The notes: generated from the sequence alone by a model not told the origin. Numbered from the stretch's first letter, positions 44,103 through 56,408 are shown. The stretch: 64,000 nt of DNA from Clitoria ternatea (GCA_037962975.1 CM075672.1:53204501-53268500); one strand, 5' to 3'. A program made the numbers and translations.

Positions 44103-45411
44103 AGTTTGTAGAAGACCCAAGATCAAAGCCATCCTAACAATGGAAGAAGGATGTACCAAAGAAAATACTGCGGAACCCAAAAACACCCTCAAAATTCACA
44201 TTTGCCAAGGTTTAGAGAAATCCATTGCCAGTGGGAGAAAAAACACTGGCCATGGATTATACTAGATGAATAGGAATTTTGAGTCAGAAAAATCCATTGG
44301 CTGTGGAATTTCCCACTAGTCGTGGAACCCTTTACCAAAATACCCACTGGCCATGGATTTTCCCACTGCCAGTGGTTTCTGCCTAGTTTTTTTAATGCAA
44401 TGCGTTTGGGTGTCACACAAGGCCATCCACTGCCAGTGGATTTTCACACTGCCAGTGAATTTCACACGTTGCAGCAGTTACTTTTAGATTTTGCCAAGTT
44501 TTAAATGAAAACAGGAGGCACAAGAAGGGGTACGACAGAAGACAATTTTTGGGTGAAAAATTAAGGATTTCTTCTTGAAGATCTTGAGAAAAAACACAAG
44601 AAGGAAGATCAAGGGTTCAAGCTTGGAGAAAGGGATTGGAAGATTAGTGAAAACATTTCTTCTACTTTTAGTCCTCTATTTTTGTAACTCTTATTTTCTG
44701 AATGATGGGATCAATTCTTGTAACTTATGGATTTGTAACCTTTTCCATGAGAAACTAATTTCTCATTCTTGGGATTTGGGGGAAAATATTTGTGTGTATG
44801 AAATTAGGTTACTCTGATTTTCTTTGTTATTGGATTTCTGTTTTCTATTCATTTTCATGAGATCATAATGCTTCTAATGGCTTAGAAATAAAGTTAGATG
44901 GATTTAAACAATATGGATGATCAAGAGATTGGCATATCGTTAGAACGCATGAAATTGAACCTAGGGATTTAGGTTACGAAAGTCAGCAAAGCTCTTTGAG
45001 GAATAATGGGATTTTCATAGAGCGTAAAGGGCCTAATTAACAAATTGAACGCGGTTCTTTGGTAATTAGGTACGTCAGTGGGGTTTCGAAAGAAATACAC
45101 TAATTAGCTAAAGGAAATCTGCCTTAGGAACAGAAATTGAATAATGGAGAAAGGAGTAGTTTTAAATTTGGTACATTTCATATGAACCTACCGATTCCCA
45201 AGAGGCTTTTTCATCTTCATTCTAAAAGAGGGATTTCAATTTGAGTTTTCTATCAATAGCTTTTAGTTCTTAATTAATTTTACTGCACTTTTTACTTTGA
45301 AATAAATTATCTGGATAATTAAATCACTGTGAACTGGTACTTGGGCACAATCCTTATGGGAACGATATCTTTTTATTATGCGATACCCCATGCGCTTGCG
45401 GTGGGCTATCA
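44103..45411 (+). repeat. Athila A right LTR, second piece
   Basis: Matches 14,473-15,617, then 150 bp absent from the left LTR (aatccttatgggaacgatat, gcgcttgcggtgggctatca) up to the CA end. TSD GTATG follows at 45,412-45,416. Confidence 0.9.
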
Positions 45412-45416
45412 GTATG

Positions 45417-46700
45417 TTATTAGGGCAAGGTGTGGTTGACTGATTTATATGAATTTACTTGTTGGTGATTATGTGATAACTAAATTATATGCCTCTACGT
45501 GCTTATGAGTCTGATGAAATATGTGATGAAAATGAGTGAATTTTGTTATGATGCATTGGTAAATTATAAAGTAAAGAAATAATGAAAAAAGAATGAGTCT
45601 CGGTAGAGATCCCGATAAGGGAAGAGAATGATGTGATTGGAATTGATGAGATGTTGATGCACTAATGTGCCAGATAATAGCCTGAGGAATGATAAATATT
45701 GATGCTTGACCATTTTTATTCTTAATTGTTGGATGATAAATATTTCAAATAAGTGATAAAGAAAAGTAATAATAATAACTCAAGGGAATATAGGTAGATA
45801 AATGAGATCGATAAATTACAGCCAGTAGGAACCCAGTATACTCAAACATGACCAGAGTAACCCACATCTTTCAAATGAGTCTACCTAATAATATTAAGAT
45901 TAATACCCTAAGCAACTTAGAGTAAATTTCTGATAATACTTAATAGTGAAAGAGATTTAATTTAAAAACAACATGAAATAAACTCGATGTTAAGAATGAA
46001 AATGGACTATTGAGAGGGTCTTACTGATGATGAGTCTAATAGAAAGAAAACATGTATAGAACATGCATTATTTGCATATGATTTGATGAATACTAGAGCA
46101 CACAATGAGGCGTACGGTGGAGATACGAGTGCCAGGTCCCCTGCATAGGATCTTGGAAGTACACTGAACTGATATTCCCAATGGCTCGAGAGTAGCGCCC
46201 TGAGACTAAGGAGAAACAATACAACCTGGTGTACTTTGACTCCAGATAGTAATCTATGATTGTTGAAAAGCAAGTCATGAGAATTAGTGGCCACGAATTA
46301 TGGTGAGATGGATCCATATATTGTATGGACATGAGTGTTCTTATTAACTTTGGAGGGCTTGGCATTATCCAATTGCTCTAGTGTGGAAACCTTGTGTCCA
46401 AGGGCAGCCTGGGCAGGATGGATTCTGATATGAGATGATAATGAAATTTGAGCTCACATGCATCATGATGGATAAAGAAAAAGATTAAAGTTTAGAATAA
46501 AACCCATGCACTACACTGCATGCTAAATGAATTTATTACTAGTTGTGGTTAATAGCTGTCAATTAATATTAACGATAGTGTATACATTAGAGAAATAATC
46601 TTTATTATCTTTATGCAATAGTTAGAGGTGAGGGGGAGAGTATATAGTTATATAGTCAGGAACGATTGAGTAAAGTTAAAAAAGGTAGATAACTTAGTAT
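45417..46700 (+). repeat. Degenerate LTR-like sequence (left partner)
   Basis: Non-coding. 46,150-46,330 (tcttggaagtac, ccaatggctcgagagtagc, aacctggtgtac, gatggatccat) lines up with 58,898-59,060 (tcttgggagtacc, ccaatggctcaatgtagc, aaccaggtgtac, gatggatccat). Probably LTR remnants of an older Tekay-like element into which Athila A and Athila B later inserted. Short ORFs in it (e.g. minus 46,007-46,365) are not credible genes. Confidence 0.5.
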
Positions 46701-46767
46701 GGATTGACTAGGAACCCTTGATATGAATGATAAACATAGGAAAGAATATAGACTTGTACTGTGTGGG

Positions 46768-47723
46768 AGGGATGTCAGAAATGACAACTCTCCGATTATT
46801 GTAAAAGAGGAGGCTCGCCCTTATGGCTTTTTTTCCATACCCTGAGTGACCATGTTCTCGCTCATGTAGGGATCGTGGTAAACTCCCTGTGGAAGACATA
46901 CCTTGTCCTAGTATCTTGCTAGTCATTCTAGAGGTGCTGGATAAGGCTCCTAAGAGCAGCCACAGGAGATTGAGCAACCGTTCAAGAAGGACATTAAGGT
47001 CATTAAGAGTACAATCCACAGATATGGAGATCCACCACGACCATTAGGGGGCACGAGCTAGAAGAATTAGCTAGCAGAGAGTCAGACATAACAAAGGATC
47101 CTTTAGGACCACATCTGATACCTAAGCCTCCATGTATTCCTAGATCTCTCTCCCTTGGATATGTACCGTTTATTCCCGGAAGAGATGATGACCACCTAAG
47201 ATCGTCCACATCGAAGTATATTCCATTTTCCCCTGGGAGGGATGATGATGATGACTCAGAGGAAGAGCCTGTGGATCCTATGGTAGAGGATCTGACTATT
47301 CTCCCAGCATTACCGCAACAGATCATCTAGGCAGAGCTAATGGTAGGATATGTCCCCGAGGAGATGGTAGGAGTACATGTCCACCAAGAAGACTTCGTTC
47401 TATCACCCATAGAGCGGTTTCTAGACCATCGTCAATGGGATCATTCATGAGGCTATCCCCGTTATATCTTCAGGAGCTACATGTATGGTGAGACAGAGGA
47501 TTTCATAGTTATGTCAACTGAGGCCAAATCCCTTCTATTTGAGGCCCATGATGCTTACTTCAATCACCTTCATCATTCCATCCAGCCCACCTTGGACCAA
47601 CCTCCAACTAGTATAGCTCCTATTGAGTTTCCTACCCAACCACCTTCGATGTAGCCTTCCACCAGTGCAGTTGTCCCAGAGTCACCTTGGACGGATGATG
47701 ATTCCCTAGGTGGTGATGACTAG
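46768..47723 (+). pseudogene. Unrecognised decayed ORF
   Basis: Plus-strand coding-like sequence with scattered stops and at least one frameshift (near 47,221). Visible pieces: a basic stretch (SSHRRLSNRSRRTLRSLR), a Pro-rich stretch, two similar motifs YVPFIPGRDDD and PFSPGRDDDDD, an acidic run DSEEEPVDP, then SYMYGETEDFIVM and AHDAYFNHLHHSI, ending SPWTDDDSLGGDD before TAG at 47,721. The composition resembles a retroelement gag or accessory ORF tail but I cannot name it. It lies between the two LTR-like partners, so it may be the internal part of that older element. Confidence 0.35.
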
Positions 47724-48909
47724 ATAGCTAGGTTATCTTTGTATTTGTTTTATTTTGTTCATTTTGTATAAGAGCCTGCGTGCCCTTGATTTTTGATGTA
47801 TGTACAGTTTACTGTTATGACTATGTGTTGCATATAACTATATTGTATATAATGAATTTGCTACATGACAGGGCCCGCAAACGCACGAGTTATGTCGCGT
47901 AATATAAAAGATTATCGTTCTCCACATGGACTGTGTTCAAAGTACCAGCATGTTGAAATTTAATTATCCACACAATTGATTTTTAAGGGTTTTGTAAAAT
48001 ACAAAATAAAGTTACACAGAATACGAATAAATACAAAAATAAAATTTACTTGACACTTAAAAATCAGAGTTGAGAGTATCTTGGGATTTCGGGGGATCAA
48101 GATTCTATTTTATGTTAATGAATTTTAACTTTTCATAAATAAGAATCAAATTAAGTTTTCCAAGGCGAATTTTCCAAAAGCCAATTAATATGTTCCTCTC
48201 GGAATCCTATTAATGTACCTAACCTATGGAAAGCGCTGCTTAATCCTCAGAAAGGCCCATTATCGTTTTATGAAAATCCCTTTTATTTCCTCAAAAGAAT
48301 TTTGATTACTTTCACGGTTTTACCGAGGTCACAAAAATCATCTCAAAAATCTTAGGTTTAGTTCAAAGCTTTCCGGTAAAAATAAATCTCTCGATTCTAT
48401 TTATTACCTAAACTTACTAATATACCTGCAAGTATACAGTTTTATCATTTATGTTCTTGTTAGGAATTACTAAAAGCATTGAGCATAATTGAACTAAATG
48501 GAAAACAGAAATTTATTTAATTTAAAGTTAAAATAACATTAATATAAAATATTATCATACCCCCTTTATCCTAAGATAATTAATTTAGCTACTCATGAAA
48601 TAATTCAAATTCATATAAATAATGGAAAAATAAAACATACAAGACATGGAAAAAATAAAGACTTACGGGTTTTTCCAAAAGCTCAAAATAATTTCACCAC
48701 TGTATTTCCTTGTTGCAATATTCCTCCACCAATTACAAATTGGAACACTCAATTTCATAATCCTCACAACTCTTACACAAAATAAAAGAAAGAAAAAGAA
48801 AATAAAAAGAGAAAGAAACGGAACAGAGAAGAAAACAAAGGAAAAGAAAAGAAAGGAACAAAGTGAATGAATGAGAACTGGATGCCTTCTCTGCTTGGAT
48901 TGCTTCTCC

Positions 48910-48916
48910 TTTTATA
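48910..48916 (-). promoter_or_regulatory. Athila B LTR TATA box (left LTR)
   Basis: Minus strand CCTATAAAAGG. Intact also in the right LTR at 57,475-57,481. Confidence 0.65.
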
Positions 48917-49049
48917 GGCGAAGGAAGGGAGGAAGCCAGCTAAGAAAATGCGTTGCAAGTTGGAAACTTTTGGTGCATGTGATTTCCAGCTGTTCCAGCT
49001 GTCTCCAATTTGCTTATTTGTTGTTTCCAATGATTTTCGGCGCATGATT

Positions 49050-49385
49050 TCAGTGATGAATTGATTCCTCCAGGGTATTTTTCTATAAAAAATAGCATGT
49101 GAATCGATTCATAAAGGTAGGAATGGATTCCCAACATCATGAATCAATTCATGGCATGAGGAATCGATTCATGGCATAAAAAACAGCCTGGGAATCGATT
49201 CATGAAAGGGGGAATCGATTCATGCATGTAGGAATCGATTCATGTAGTGAGGAATCGATTCCTCATGCATTTTTTTGCAATTTTGGGCCATTTTTCACAT
49301 GTGAATCGATTCATGCAAGGGGGGAATCGATTCATGATTCAAAAATTCATTCCCTGGCACTTCTATAACGTGTGAATTCGATTCA
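49050..49385 (-). repeat. TGAATCGATTCATG cluster in Athila B U3
   Basis: About 12 copies of gaatcgattc(atg) and near variants in 335 bp (e.g. 49,101, 49,161, 49,191, 49,210, 49,230, 49,250, 49,300, 49,323). Same block at 57,620-57,950 in the right LTR. It ends about 135 bp before the TATA box in element orientation. Confidence 0.92.
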
Positions 49386-49708
49386 CACCTATTAGTGCGG
49401 TTCCTGTTACAACCGCACTAATAGATAGCGCACTAATAGCCCATTTTCATGCTTTTGTTGCTCTTTTTTCACCGGGGCTTGTTCTTCTTGTTTCTTTATC
49501 ATTTGATGGTTGTTTTTCTCTTGTTATTGACCCTTGGATTATCTTTGTACTTGTTCCTTAATTTTATTAATTTCTACAAAATAAAATACCCAAGTAGAAT
49601 AGAGTGGAAAGAAAGCAAAAATCGCAATAAATATAGGAAATACAGTGGATAATGATAAAAATCCTAAGCAAACTAGATCTATTTTATTATGTTATAAAGC
49701 ACTTATGA

Positions 49709-49747
49709 AAATACCCCAAACCAAAACATTGCTTGTCCTCAAGCAAT
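49709..49747 (-). promoter_or_regulatory. Athila B PPT and hairpin
   Basis: Minus strand GTTTTGGTTTGGGGTATTT abuts the LTR; exactly 19 bp away is the stem-loop ATTGCTTG-AGGA-CAAGCAAT (49,728-49,747), identical in sequence and spacing to Athila A. Confidence 0.88.
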
Positions 49748-51036
49748 CACCATATTCACAAGATAAGATATAAAAAACACTAAGCTCAGCAAACTAAGGA
49801 ATCCAAAATAGAGAAAAAGATTTATTCAAATGCCAATATTAATTTTCTTATGTGAATCAATTTTCATTATCAAGACAGAGGATACTCTTCTCTCAATTTT
49901 CACTCAGTGTTTCATGGTTTGTGTATCACTAAAATCATCATAGTCAAAAATATTACCATAAGCTTGTCAATAAACCAGAAACTCCACAGTTTAGATAGAA
50001 AATATGTCAAAGTCTAAAGGTCTTTCAAAGGTTGTAACGTGGCCTTGGGTTGTATTGTTAAGGTAGGAACTTCAAGAAAAATGGAATACAAAAGGGCTTT
50101 AACAGTCATGAATGATTCAAATTATCATCATAAATTTAACAGAGCAAATTCTTGAACTTTTATGGACTTTTTGGAATTCATTCAATATCATCCTTTTGAT
50201 TTTCTTTTTTTCTTTTTCTTGTTTTTCTTTGCATTCAATACATATTTTTCTTTAAGTCCTTTTTTATTTCTTTGCTCCACTAAATTTCCAACTTTTTCAC
50301 CATTAAGAGAATATCAGTCAATGACAGGTTTCAAATAAAAATTTTCACTTTTAGGCTCAAAAGGGGCAACTAGGGGTCAAATTGTGCAAAATTCTGAGGC
50401 TTAAGAATAAGACCTAATTGTGCCTTTATCATTGTAAGACATATAATCAAAAACTATTTTGAATTGGTTGAAAAACAAGTTCTAGAATATTAATGACTAT
50501 GAGATTCACTCAATCAAGAAGATATGTGTTTTGAAAATTTGTTTGATAAATAACCCATTTTGGCTCAAGTCTAACCATGGAAAGTCTTTTCAAAGAAAAT
50601 TTTAATCACGTAAGATTCATTTAAGCATTTATTTGGCATTTAAATAATCAAATTTTGAAACTTTTACTCACAATTTTGGGGTCCTTAGATACTTTAGCCT
50701 TGTGTTCAAAGTGAATGTATCATGCAATCATGGTAATTTACAAGATTACAAACAAAATAAGGAAAACACACATGCAAAATAAAATAACAATCACATAACG
50801 AAACAAAACAGTTAAGTTTTCTTACCTACCACCCCAAACCAGAATTTGACATTGTCCTTAATGTTAAAATGGATGATAAAAGGATAAGAAAACTTACCTG
50901 GAGTAATCCCAAACCAGCATTTGACATAGTTGGTTTTTTTTTAAAAAACTTAAAATGAAACAACAACTTTTTATAGGGTTACCTCCCTATCAGTGCTAAG
51001 TTTTAAGTCTTCAGCCAGACTTCTCACCGTTTGGAT
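49748..51036 (-). other. Athila B 3' non-coding region
   Basis: 1.3 kb between pol and the hairpin/PPT. Pyrimidine-rich near 50,200-50,240 and A-rich elsewhere. No ORF; the env-position ORF of other Athila elements is absent. Confidence 0.65.
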
Positions 51037-53136
51037 TTAATCATCAGGAGTATCAAACAAGTCCATGTCACTTACTTGTTGTATTGGTTGACCTGTCAGA
51101 TAGTGCTTTACTCTCTGTCCATTTACCCTAAATGTACCAGATTTCTCGCTCCATAGTTCGACAGCTCCAAAGGGAAAGACTTTTGTCACCTTGAATGGTC
51201 CTGACCATCGGGATCTCAGTTTACATGGAAAAAGCTTCAATCTGGAATTAAATAGTAAAACTATATCACCTGGATTAAATGTTCTCTGTTGGATGTGACG
51301 ATCATGCCATTGTTTGGTTTTTTCTTTATAAATTCTGGCATTTTCGTATGCATCTAGACGGAGTTCTTCAAGCTCATTTAATTCCAACAATCTTTGTTCA
51401 CCTACAGCCTTATGATCAAAGTTAAGAGTTTTAACAGCCCAAAAAGATTTATATTCTAGCTCAACAGGTAAATGACAGGGCTTCCCATATACTAGCTTAA
51501 AAAGTGTGGTTCCAATGGGAGTTTTGTATGCGGTTCGATACGGCCATAAGGAATCATCTAACTTAATAGACCAATCCTTACGTGATGTATTCACCACTTT
51601 TTGAAGAATATTTTTAATTTCCTGATTGGATACCTCAACTTGTCCACTAGTTTGTGGGTGATAAGGTGTAGTAACCTTATGCCTAACTCCATATTTTTTT
51701 AGAAGGGTCTGAAAAGTTTTCTCAATAAAATGAGACCCTCCATCACTTATAACACATTTTGGGACCCCAAACCTTGGAAATATTATTTTCTTGAAAAGTT
51801 TAATAACAGTTTTAGCATCGGAATGGGGTGAAGCAATGGCTTCCATCCATTTTGACATATAGTCAACTGCCACTAATATGAACTGATTTCCAAAAGAGGA
51901 AGGAAAAGGTCCCATAAAATCAACACCCCATACATCAAACAATTCAACTTCTAAAATGGTATTCAATGGCATTTCTTGTCTCTTACCGATGTTACCTGTT
52001 CTTTGGCAAGCATCACAAGTTAGAACATACTTACGTACATCCTTAAAAATATTTGGCCAATAGAACCCAGCTTGCAATATTTTAGCAGCTGTCTTGGAGG
52101 TGCTCATGTGCCCTCCACATGAAAGAGAATAGCAATGATCCAAGATAGCATGGACATCATCTTGTGAAACACATCTCCGAATCATACCATCTGCACATTG
52201 CTTGAAAAGGAGTGGTTCATCCCAATAATAATGCTTGACATCTGCATAAAACTTTTTCCTTTGCTGAAAGCTAAGATCAGGAGGTAAGATACCACATGCA
52301 AGAAAATTTACAAAATCAGCATACCAAGGGACACGTTGGATACTAAGATTCAAGAGTTGTTCATCCGAAAAAGATTCATTAATAGGAATATTATCTGTTT
52401 CTTCTTTTTCAGATGTCAACCTAGACAGGTGGTCAGCGACCAAGTTCTCGGTACCCTTCTTATCCTTAATTTCCAAGTCAAATTCTTGCAATATTAGAAT
52501 CCACCTAATTAACCTAGGCTTTGCTTCCTTTTTATTCAATAGATACTTAATGGCAGAGTGGTCAGTGTAAACAGTAACATGTGAACCTACCAAGTAAGAC
52601 CTAAATTTATCAAAAGCAAAGACAATAGCTAATAGTTCTTTTTCAGTTATGGCATAATTTACCTGAGCATCATCTAGCGTCCAGCTGGCATAATGAATTA
52701 CATGGAGCTTTTTATCCTTTCTTTGCCCCAATACAGCCCCTACTGCATAATCACTCGCATCGTACATTAACTCAAATGGGAGTTTCCAATCAGGTGGTTG
52801 CACGATGGGGGTAGAGATTAGAGCTTGCTTAATCCTGTAAAAAGCTTCCATACAAGATGAATCAAAATTGAAAGGCAAATCCTTACCCAGAAGAGTTGTA
52901 AGAGGCTTTGTGATCTTGGAGAAATCTTTAATGAACCTACGGTAAAACCCTGCATGTCCAAGAAAACTCCGAATACCTTTCATATTTATGGGTGGAGGCA
53001 ATTTTTCAATTACTTCCACTTTAGCCTTATCAACTTCTATACCTCTCTCAGACACCAGGTGTCCAAGAACTATGCCTTCTCTTACCATAAAGTGGCATAT
53101 TTCCCAATTTAGAACCAAATTGGTTTCTTTACAACG
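51037..53136 (-). pseudogene. Athila B RT thumb, RNase H and integrase
   Basis: Open ORF of 693 codons from 53,118, in frame with the upstream RT across a single TAG (53,139-53,137). Thumb: FLGHAGFYRRFIKDFS. RNase H: ELMYDASDYAVGAVLGQ, TEKELLAIVFAFDKFRSYL, VYTDHSAIKYLL, ADHLSRL. Integrase zinc domain: CYSLSCGGHMSTSKTA, then CDACQRTGNI. Core DDE: WGVDFMGPFP (about 51,925), VISDGGSHFI (about 51,745), TSGQVEVSNQEI (about 51,640). The C-terminal RSRWSGPFKV is followed by KHYL. All catalytic acids are present, so this region would be functional but for the upstream stops. Confidence 0.94.
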
Positions 53137-54987
53137 CTACAAGACTTGGCATAAATTTGTTAAAAAATTATCAAAATCCAAACCATGCACTGAAAAATCA
53201 TCCATAAAGACTTCCATCACATTTTTAATAAGGTCAGAAAAAATTGCTTGCATACACCTTTGAAAAGTCGAAGGTGCATTACACAAACCAAAAGGCATAC
53301 GCCTATAAGCATAAGTCCCATAAGGGCAAGTGAAGGTAGTCTTTTCTTGATCAAATGGATGAATGGGAATTTGATGAAAACCTGAATACCCATCCAAATA
53401 ACAGAAATAAGAGTGTTTCACAAGTCTTTCAAGCATCTGATCAATAAAAGGGAGAGGAAAATGATCTTTTTTTGTGGCGCTATTTAACTTCCTATAGTCA
53501 ATGCACATGCGCCAACCCGAGACAATCCTAGTAGGAATCAAGTTATGTTTATCATTTTCAATCACAGTTATTCCCCCTTTTTTAGGCACCACATGGACAG
53601 GACTTACCCATTTACTACTATCAACAGGATATATGACTCCAGCATCAAGCAATTTCAAAATTTCCTTTTTAACCATTTCTTGCATTTTTGGATTTAATCT
53701 CCTAAGTGGTTCTACTGTGGGCCTACTTTCATTTTCTACAGTAATCCTGTGCATACAAAGAGAAGGGCTAATCCCTTTGATATCATCCATTGTATAACCT
53801 ATTACCTTTCTGTACAACCTAAGTTGTTTCAAAAGTTTTTCAGTTTTATATGGATTCAATTCAGCATTGATAATCACAGGATATGTGGAATTAGGACCAA
53901 GAAATTCATACCTTAATGAAGCTGGTAAAGGTTTTAATTCCACATTGGGGCTTACCACTTTGTCGTACATGACCTCAGTATCATGTGGGGCCTCAGAGCA
54001 ATCAGATGTTTCTGTCGGCTCAATCATGAAAACAGTTTCAAGTGGGTCATTAGGAAGGGTTGCTTCCTTTACCACTTGTTCGACAAAATCCATAGTACAG
54101 CAAACATCATTATAAGGTTTTTCTAAAACATTTTTCAAGTTAAAATCAACCTTTTGGTCTCCAACAGTTAGAGACAACTTACCATTCTTGACATCGATCA
54201 CAGCACCTGCAGTTGCTAAAAATGGTCTGCCTAAAATAATAGGAATCAAAGAATCTTCGTCCATTTCAAGCACAACAAAGTCAGCAGGTATAAAAAATTT
54301 TCCTATCTTAATAGGAACATCCTCTAAAATTTCTACAGGATATTTTACAGATCTATCAGCCAATTGTAAAGACATCCTAGTAGGTTTTAACTCACCCAAT
54401 CCTAATTTTTTAGCAATAGATAATGGCATTAAACTCACACTCGCTCCTAAATCACACAATGCTTTATTTATATTCATGTCACCGATCATGCAAGGAATAG
54501 AGAAACTACCTGGATCTTGGAGCTTGGGTGGAAGTTTCCTTTGAATTAGAGCACTGCACTCTTTAGTAAGTGCAACTGTACCATCTTCCTCCAGTCTTGT
54601 TTTGTTGGACAGAATGTCCTTCAGGAACTTTGCATATGTGGGCATTTGCTGCAAAGCATCTGTGAAAGGAATATTAATATACAATTTCTTTAAAACATCA
54701 AGAAACTTACCAAATTGTTTGTCCAACTTTGCTTTAGCTAAGCGCTGAGGAAATGGAATGGGAGGTTAATATGGCTTAACCTCCTCCTTCTTCTCTTGTG
54801 GTTTCTCTTCTTCAATCACTGGATGAGATGAAGATTCATCCACTTTTTTTTCCTCCTTTGCAGTCTTTTCAACTGGTCCATCATATTGAGTACCACTCCT
54901 AAGAGTGACGGCCATGGTTTGGTTGGATGGTCCAGCCTCTGGTTTTCCAGGAAATGTTCCTGGTGCTCTTTGAGAATAGGAGGCTTG
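53137..54987 (-). pseudogene. Athila B protease and RT
   Basis: In the gag frame; internal TAA at 54,768-54,766, then open from 54,726 to the TAG at 53,137. Linker SALIQRKLPPKLQDPGSF precedes the protease: KALCDLGASVSLMPLS (active Asp near 54,455, DLGAS box), QLADRSVKYPVEILEDV, IIPIILGRPFLATA reads as IPIILGRPFLATAGAV. RT: LLDAGVIYPVDSSKWVSP, WRMCIDYRKLNSATKK, YCYLDGYSGFHQIPI, MPFGLCNAPSTFQRCM, catalytic EVFMDDFSVHG near 53,195. Fully typical for Athila. Confidence 0.93.
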
Positions 54988-56127
54988 TTAGGCAATTTGA
55001 TTTTCCAGTATTTTGTTATGGGTAGCAAGAGAGTCCATTTTTAAAGCCAATTTTTTTATTGCATCAGAGAATTCATCATTTTGTTTAAGTTGAGTATTTA
55101 CAAATGTCTCCATCAAGGATTCTAGCTTTGATTTTTGTGGAATATAGGTTCCTTGTTGAGGTTTGTAGTTACTTTGGAATTGAGGTGGCCTATTTTGGAA
55201 ACCAGGTGGACCTTGTGGGGGTCTGTAGTTATCTTGATAATTTCCACCATAGTTTCCAATAGCTTCCACCTGATGCATTTCTTGTTCTTGATTAGGGGTC
55301 ATTGCTAAATGGCAATTTGTAGCTCCATGTCCTGAAACACCACAAACTTCACAAACAATATTAGTAGCACCTGTTGACCCTATTTTATCAAGTTTTAATG
55401 TTAATGCTTCAACTTTGGCAGAAAGTAGTGAAAGAGAATCAACAGAATACTTACCTGGTGTTTTAGCAGGTAATCCTCTTTCAGAGTTCCACTGGTGAGT
55501 GTTTTGAGCTATTTCCTCAATCAGGTTCTCAGCTTCATCAACATTTTTACTCATGAAGGCTCCTCCAGCTGCAGCATCTAAAGAGATCTTTTATGTGGAA
55601 GTTAGTCTATTATAGAAAATATGGATTGTCAACCACCTTTCTATCCCATGGTGAGGACATTCTCTCAACATCTCGCTGTATCTTTCCCAGGCTTCATATA
55701 AGGATTCATCATCTTTTTGTAAAAAATTTATAATTTGTTTTCTCAGCACATCAGTCTTGTTCCTTGGGTACCATTTATTGATAAAAGAACTGGACAATTG
55801 TTCCCAAGTTGTGATGGATCCTTCAGGAAGAGAGTATAACCACGCTCTCGCTTTATCTCTTAAGGAGAAAGGGAAAAGTCTTAAGCGAATGGCATCATTG
55901 GTGGCTCCGTTCATCTTCAGGGCGTCACAGTATTCAAGAAAGATTTGAAGATGAAGATTTGGATCTTCGGAGGGTAATCCTCCAAATTGGTTCTGTTGAA
56001 CCATTGAGAGTAGTGAAGGCTTCAATTCAAAATTGTTAGCCTCTACTGTGGGTCTGAGGATGCTAGATCCTCTCCCATTAGTGCTTGGAGCGGCAAAATC
56101 TCTTAAGGGTCTGTGTTGGTCTGCCAT
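54988..56127 (-). pseudogene. Athila B gag
   Basis: Two open pieces in one frame: 56,127-55,591 and 55,554-54,988, separated by TAA at 55,593-55,591. N-terminal half is the retrotransposon gag domain (SSILRPTVEANNFELKPS, GLPSEDPNLHLQIFLEYC, IRLRLFPFSLRDKARAWL, LYEAWERYSEMLREC). The second half has DEAENLIEEIAQNTHQW and a single CCHC knuckle CEVCGVSGHGATNC, then a Pro/Gln/Asn-rich tail. In-frame sequence continues upstream (about RSVDLNLGFDPEIER) to an ATA at 56,232, where an ATG would fit, so the true start may have been lost by a G-to-A change. The piece ends with TAA at 54,990-54,988. Confidence 0.92.
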
Positions 56128-56408
56128 TTGTTTTTCTTTTTGTTCTTTTTGTTGTTTTCTTAAAGCTCTAAGGGTACGTTCTATCTCAGGGTCAAATCCT
56201 AAGTTTAGATCGACACTACGGCTCCGTCGTATAAAAAGAAAATAAATGACAAATAAAACAAATTATCAAAAAAATAAAACAACAACAGATACACACAATA
56301 AAGAACAAAATACAAACAAAATAAAAATAAAAATAAAAATAACAATAAAAATATTAACAAGTATGATCTAATCAAATTTCAATATTGTTGATATTTGAGG
56401 GACAACAG
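56128..56408 (-). other. Athila B leader
   Basis: Between PBS and gag; A-rich on the plus strand with repeated (AAAAT)n-like units near 56,320-56,350. In-frame gag sequence extends to 56,232. Confidence 0.65.

Larger units (their letters stand above)
14261..45411 (+). mobile_element. Athila element A (nest host)
   Basis: LTRs start TGATAGG at 14,261 and 40,028; the right LTR ends ...GGGCTATCA at 45,411. GTATG stands immediately left (14,256-14,260) and right (45,412-45,416), a perfect 5-bp TSD. After removal of two nested insertions (16,405-37,603 and 40,241-44,097) about 6.1 kb remains. The left LTR lacks its last 150 bp, and PBS, gag and pol are gone; the join at 15,617/15,618 leads into sequence before an env-position ORF. 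So it is a deletion derivative that needed another element's proteins, or that decayed after insertion. Confidence 0.88.
47866..49708 (-). repeat. Athila B LTR (left; 3' LTR of element)
   Basis: Begins TGACAGGGCCCGC. The right end reads ...CACTTATGA where the partner has ...CACTTATCA, so the terminal CA is mutated. Contains the TATA box (48,910-48,916, minus) and a palindrome cluster (49,050-49,385). A purine-rich stretch at 48,780-48,865 gives spurious ORFs. Confidence 0.94.

Noticed and set aside
48646..49045. Lys/Glu-rich and Phe/Ser-rich ORFs in Athila B LTRs
   Set aside because: Product of a purine-rich tract (aaagaaaagaaaagg...) read on both strands; present in both LTRs for that reason only.
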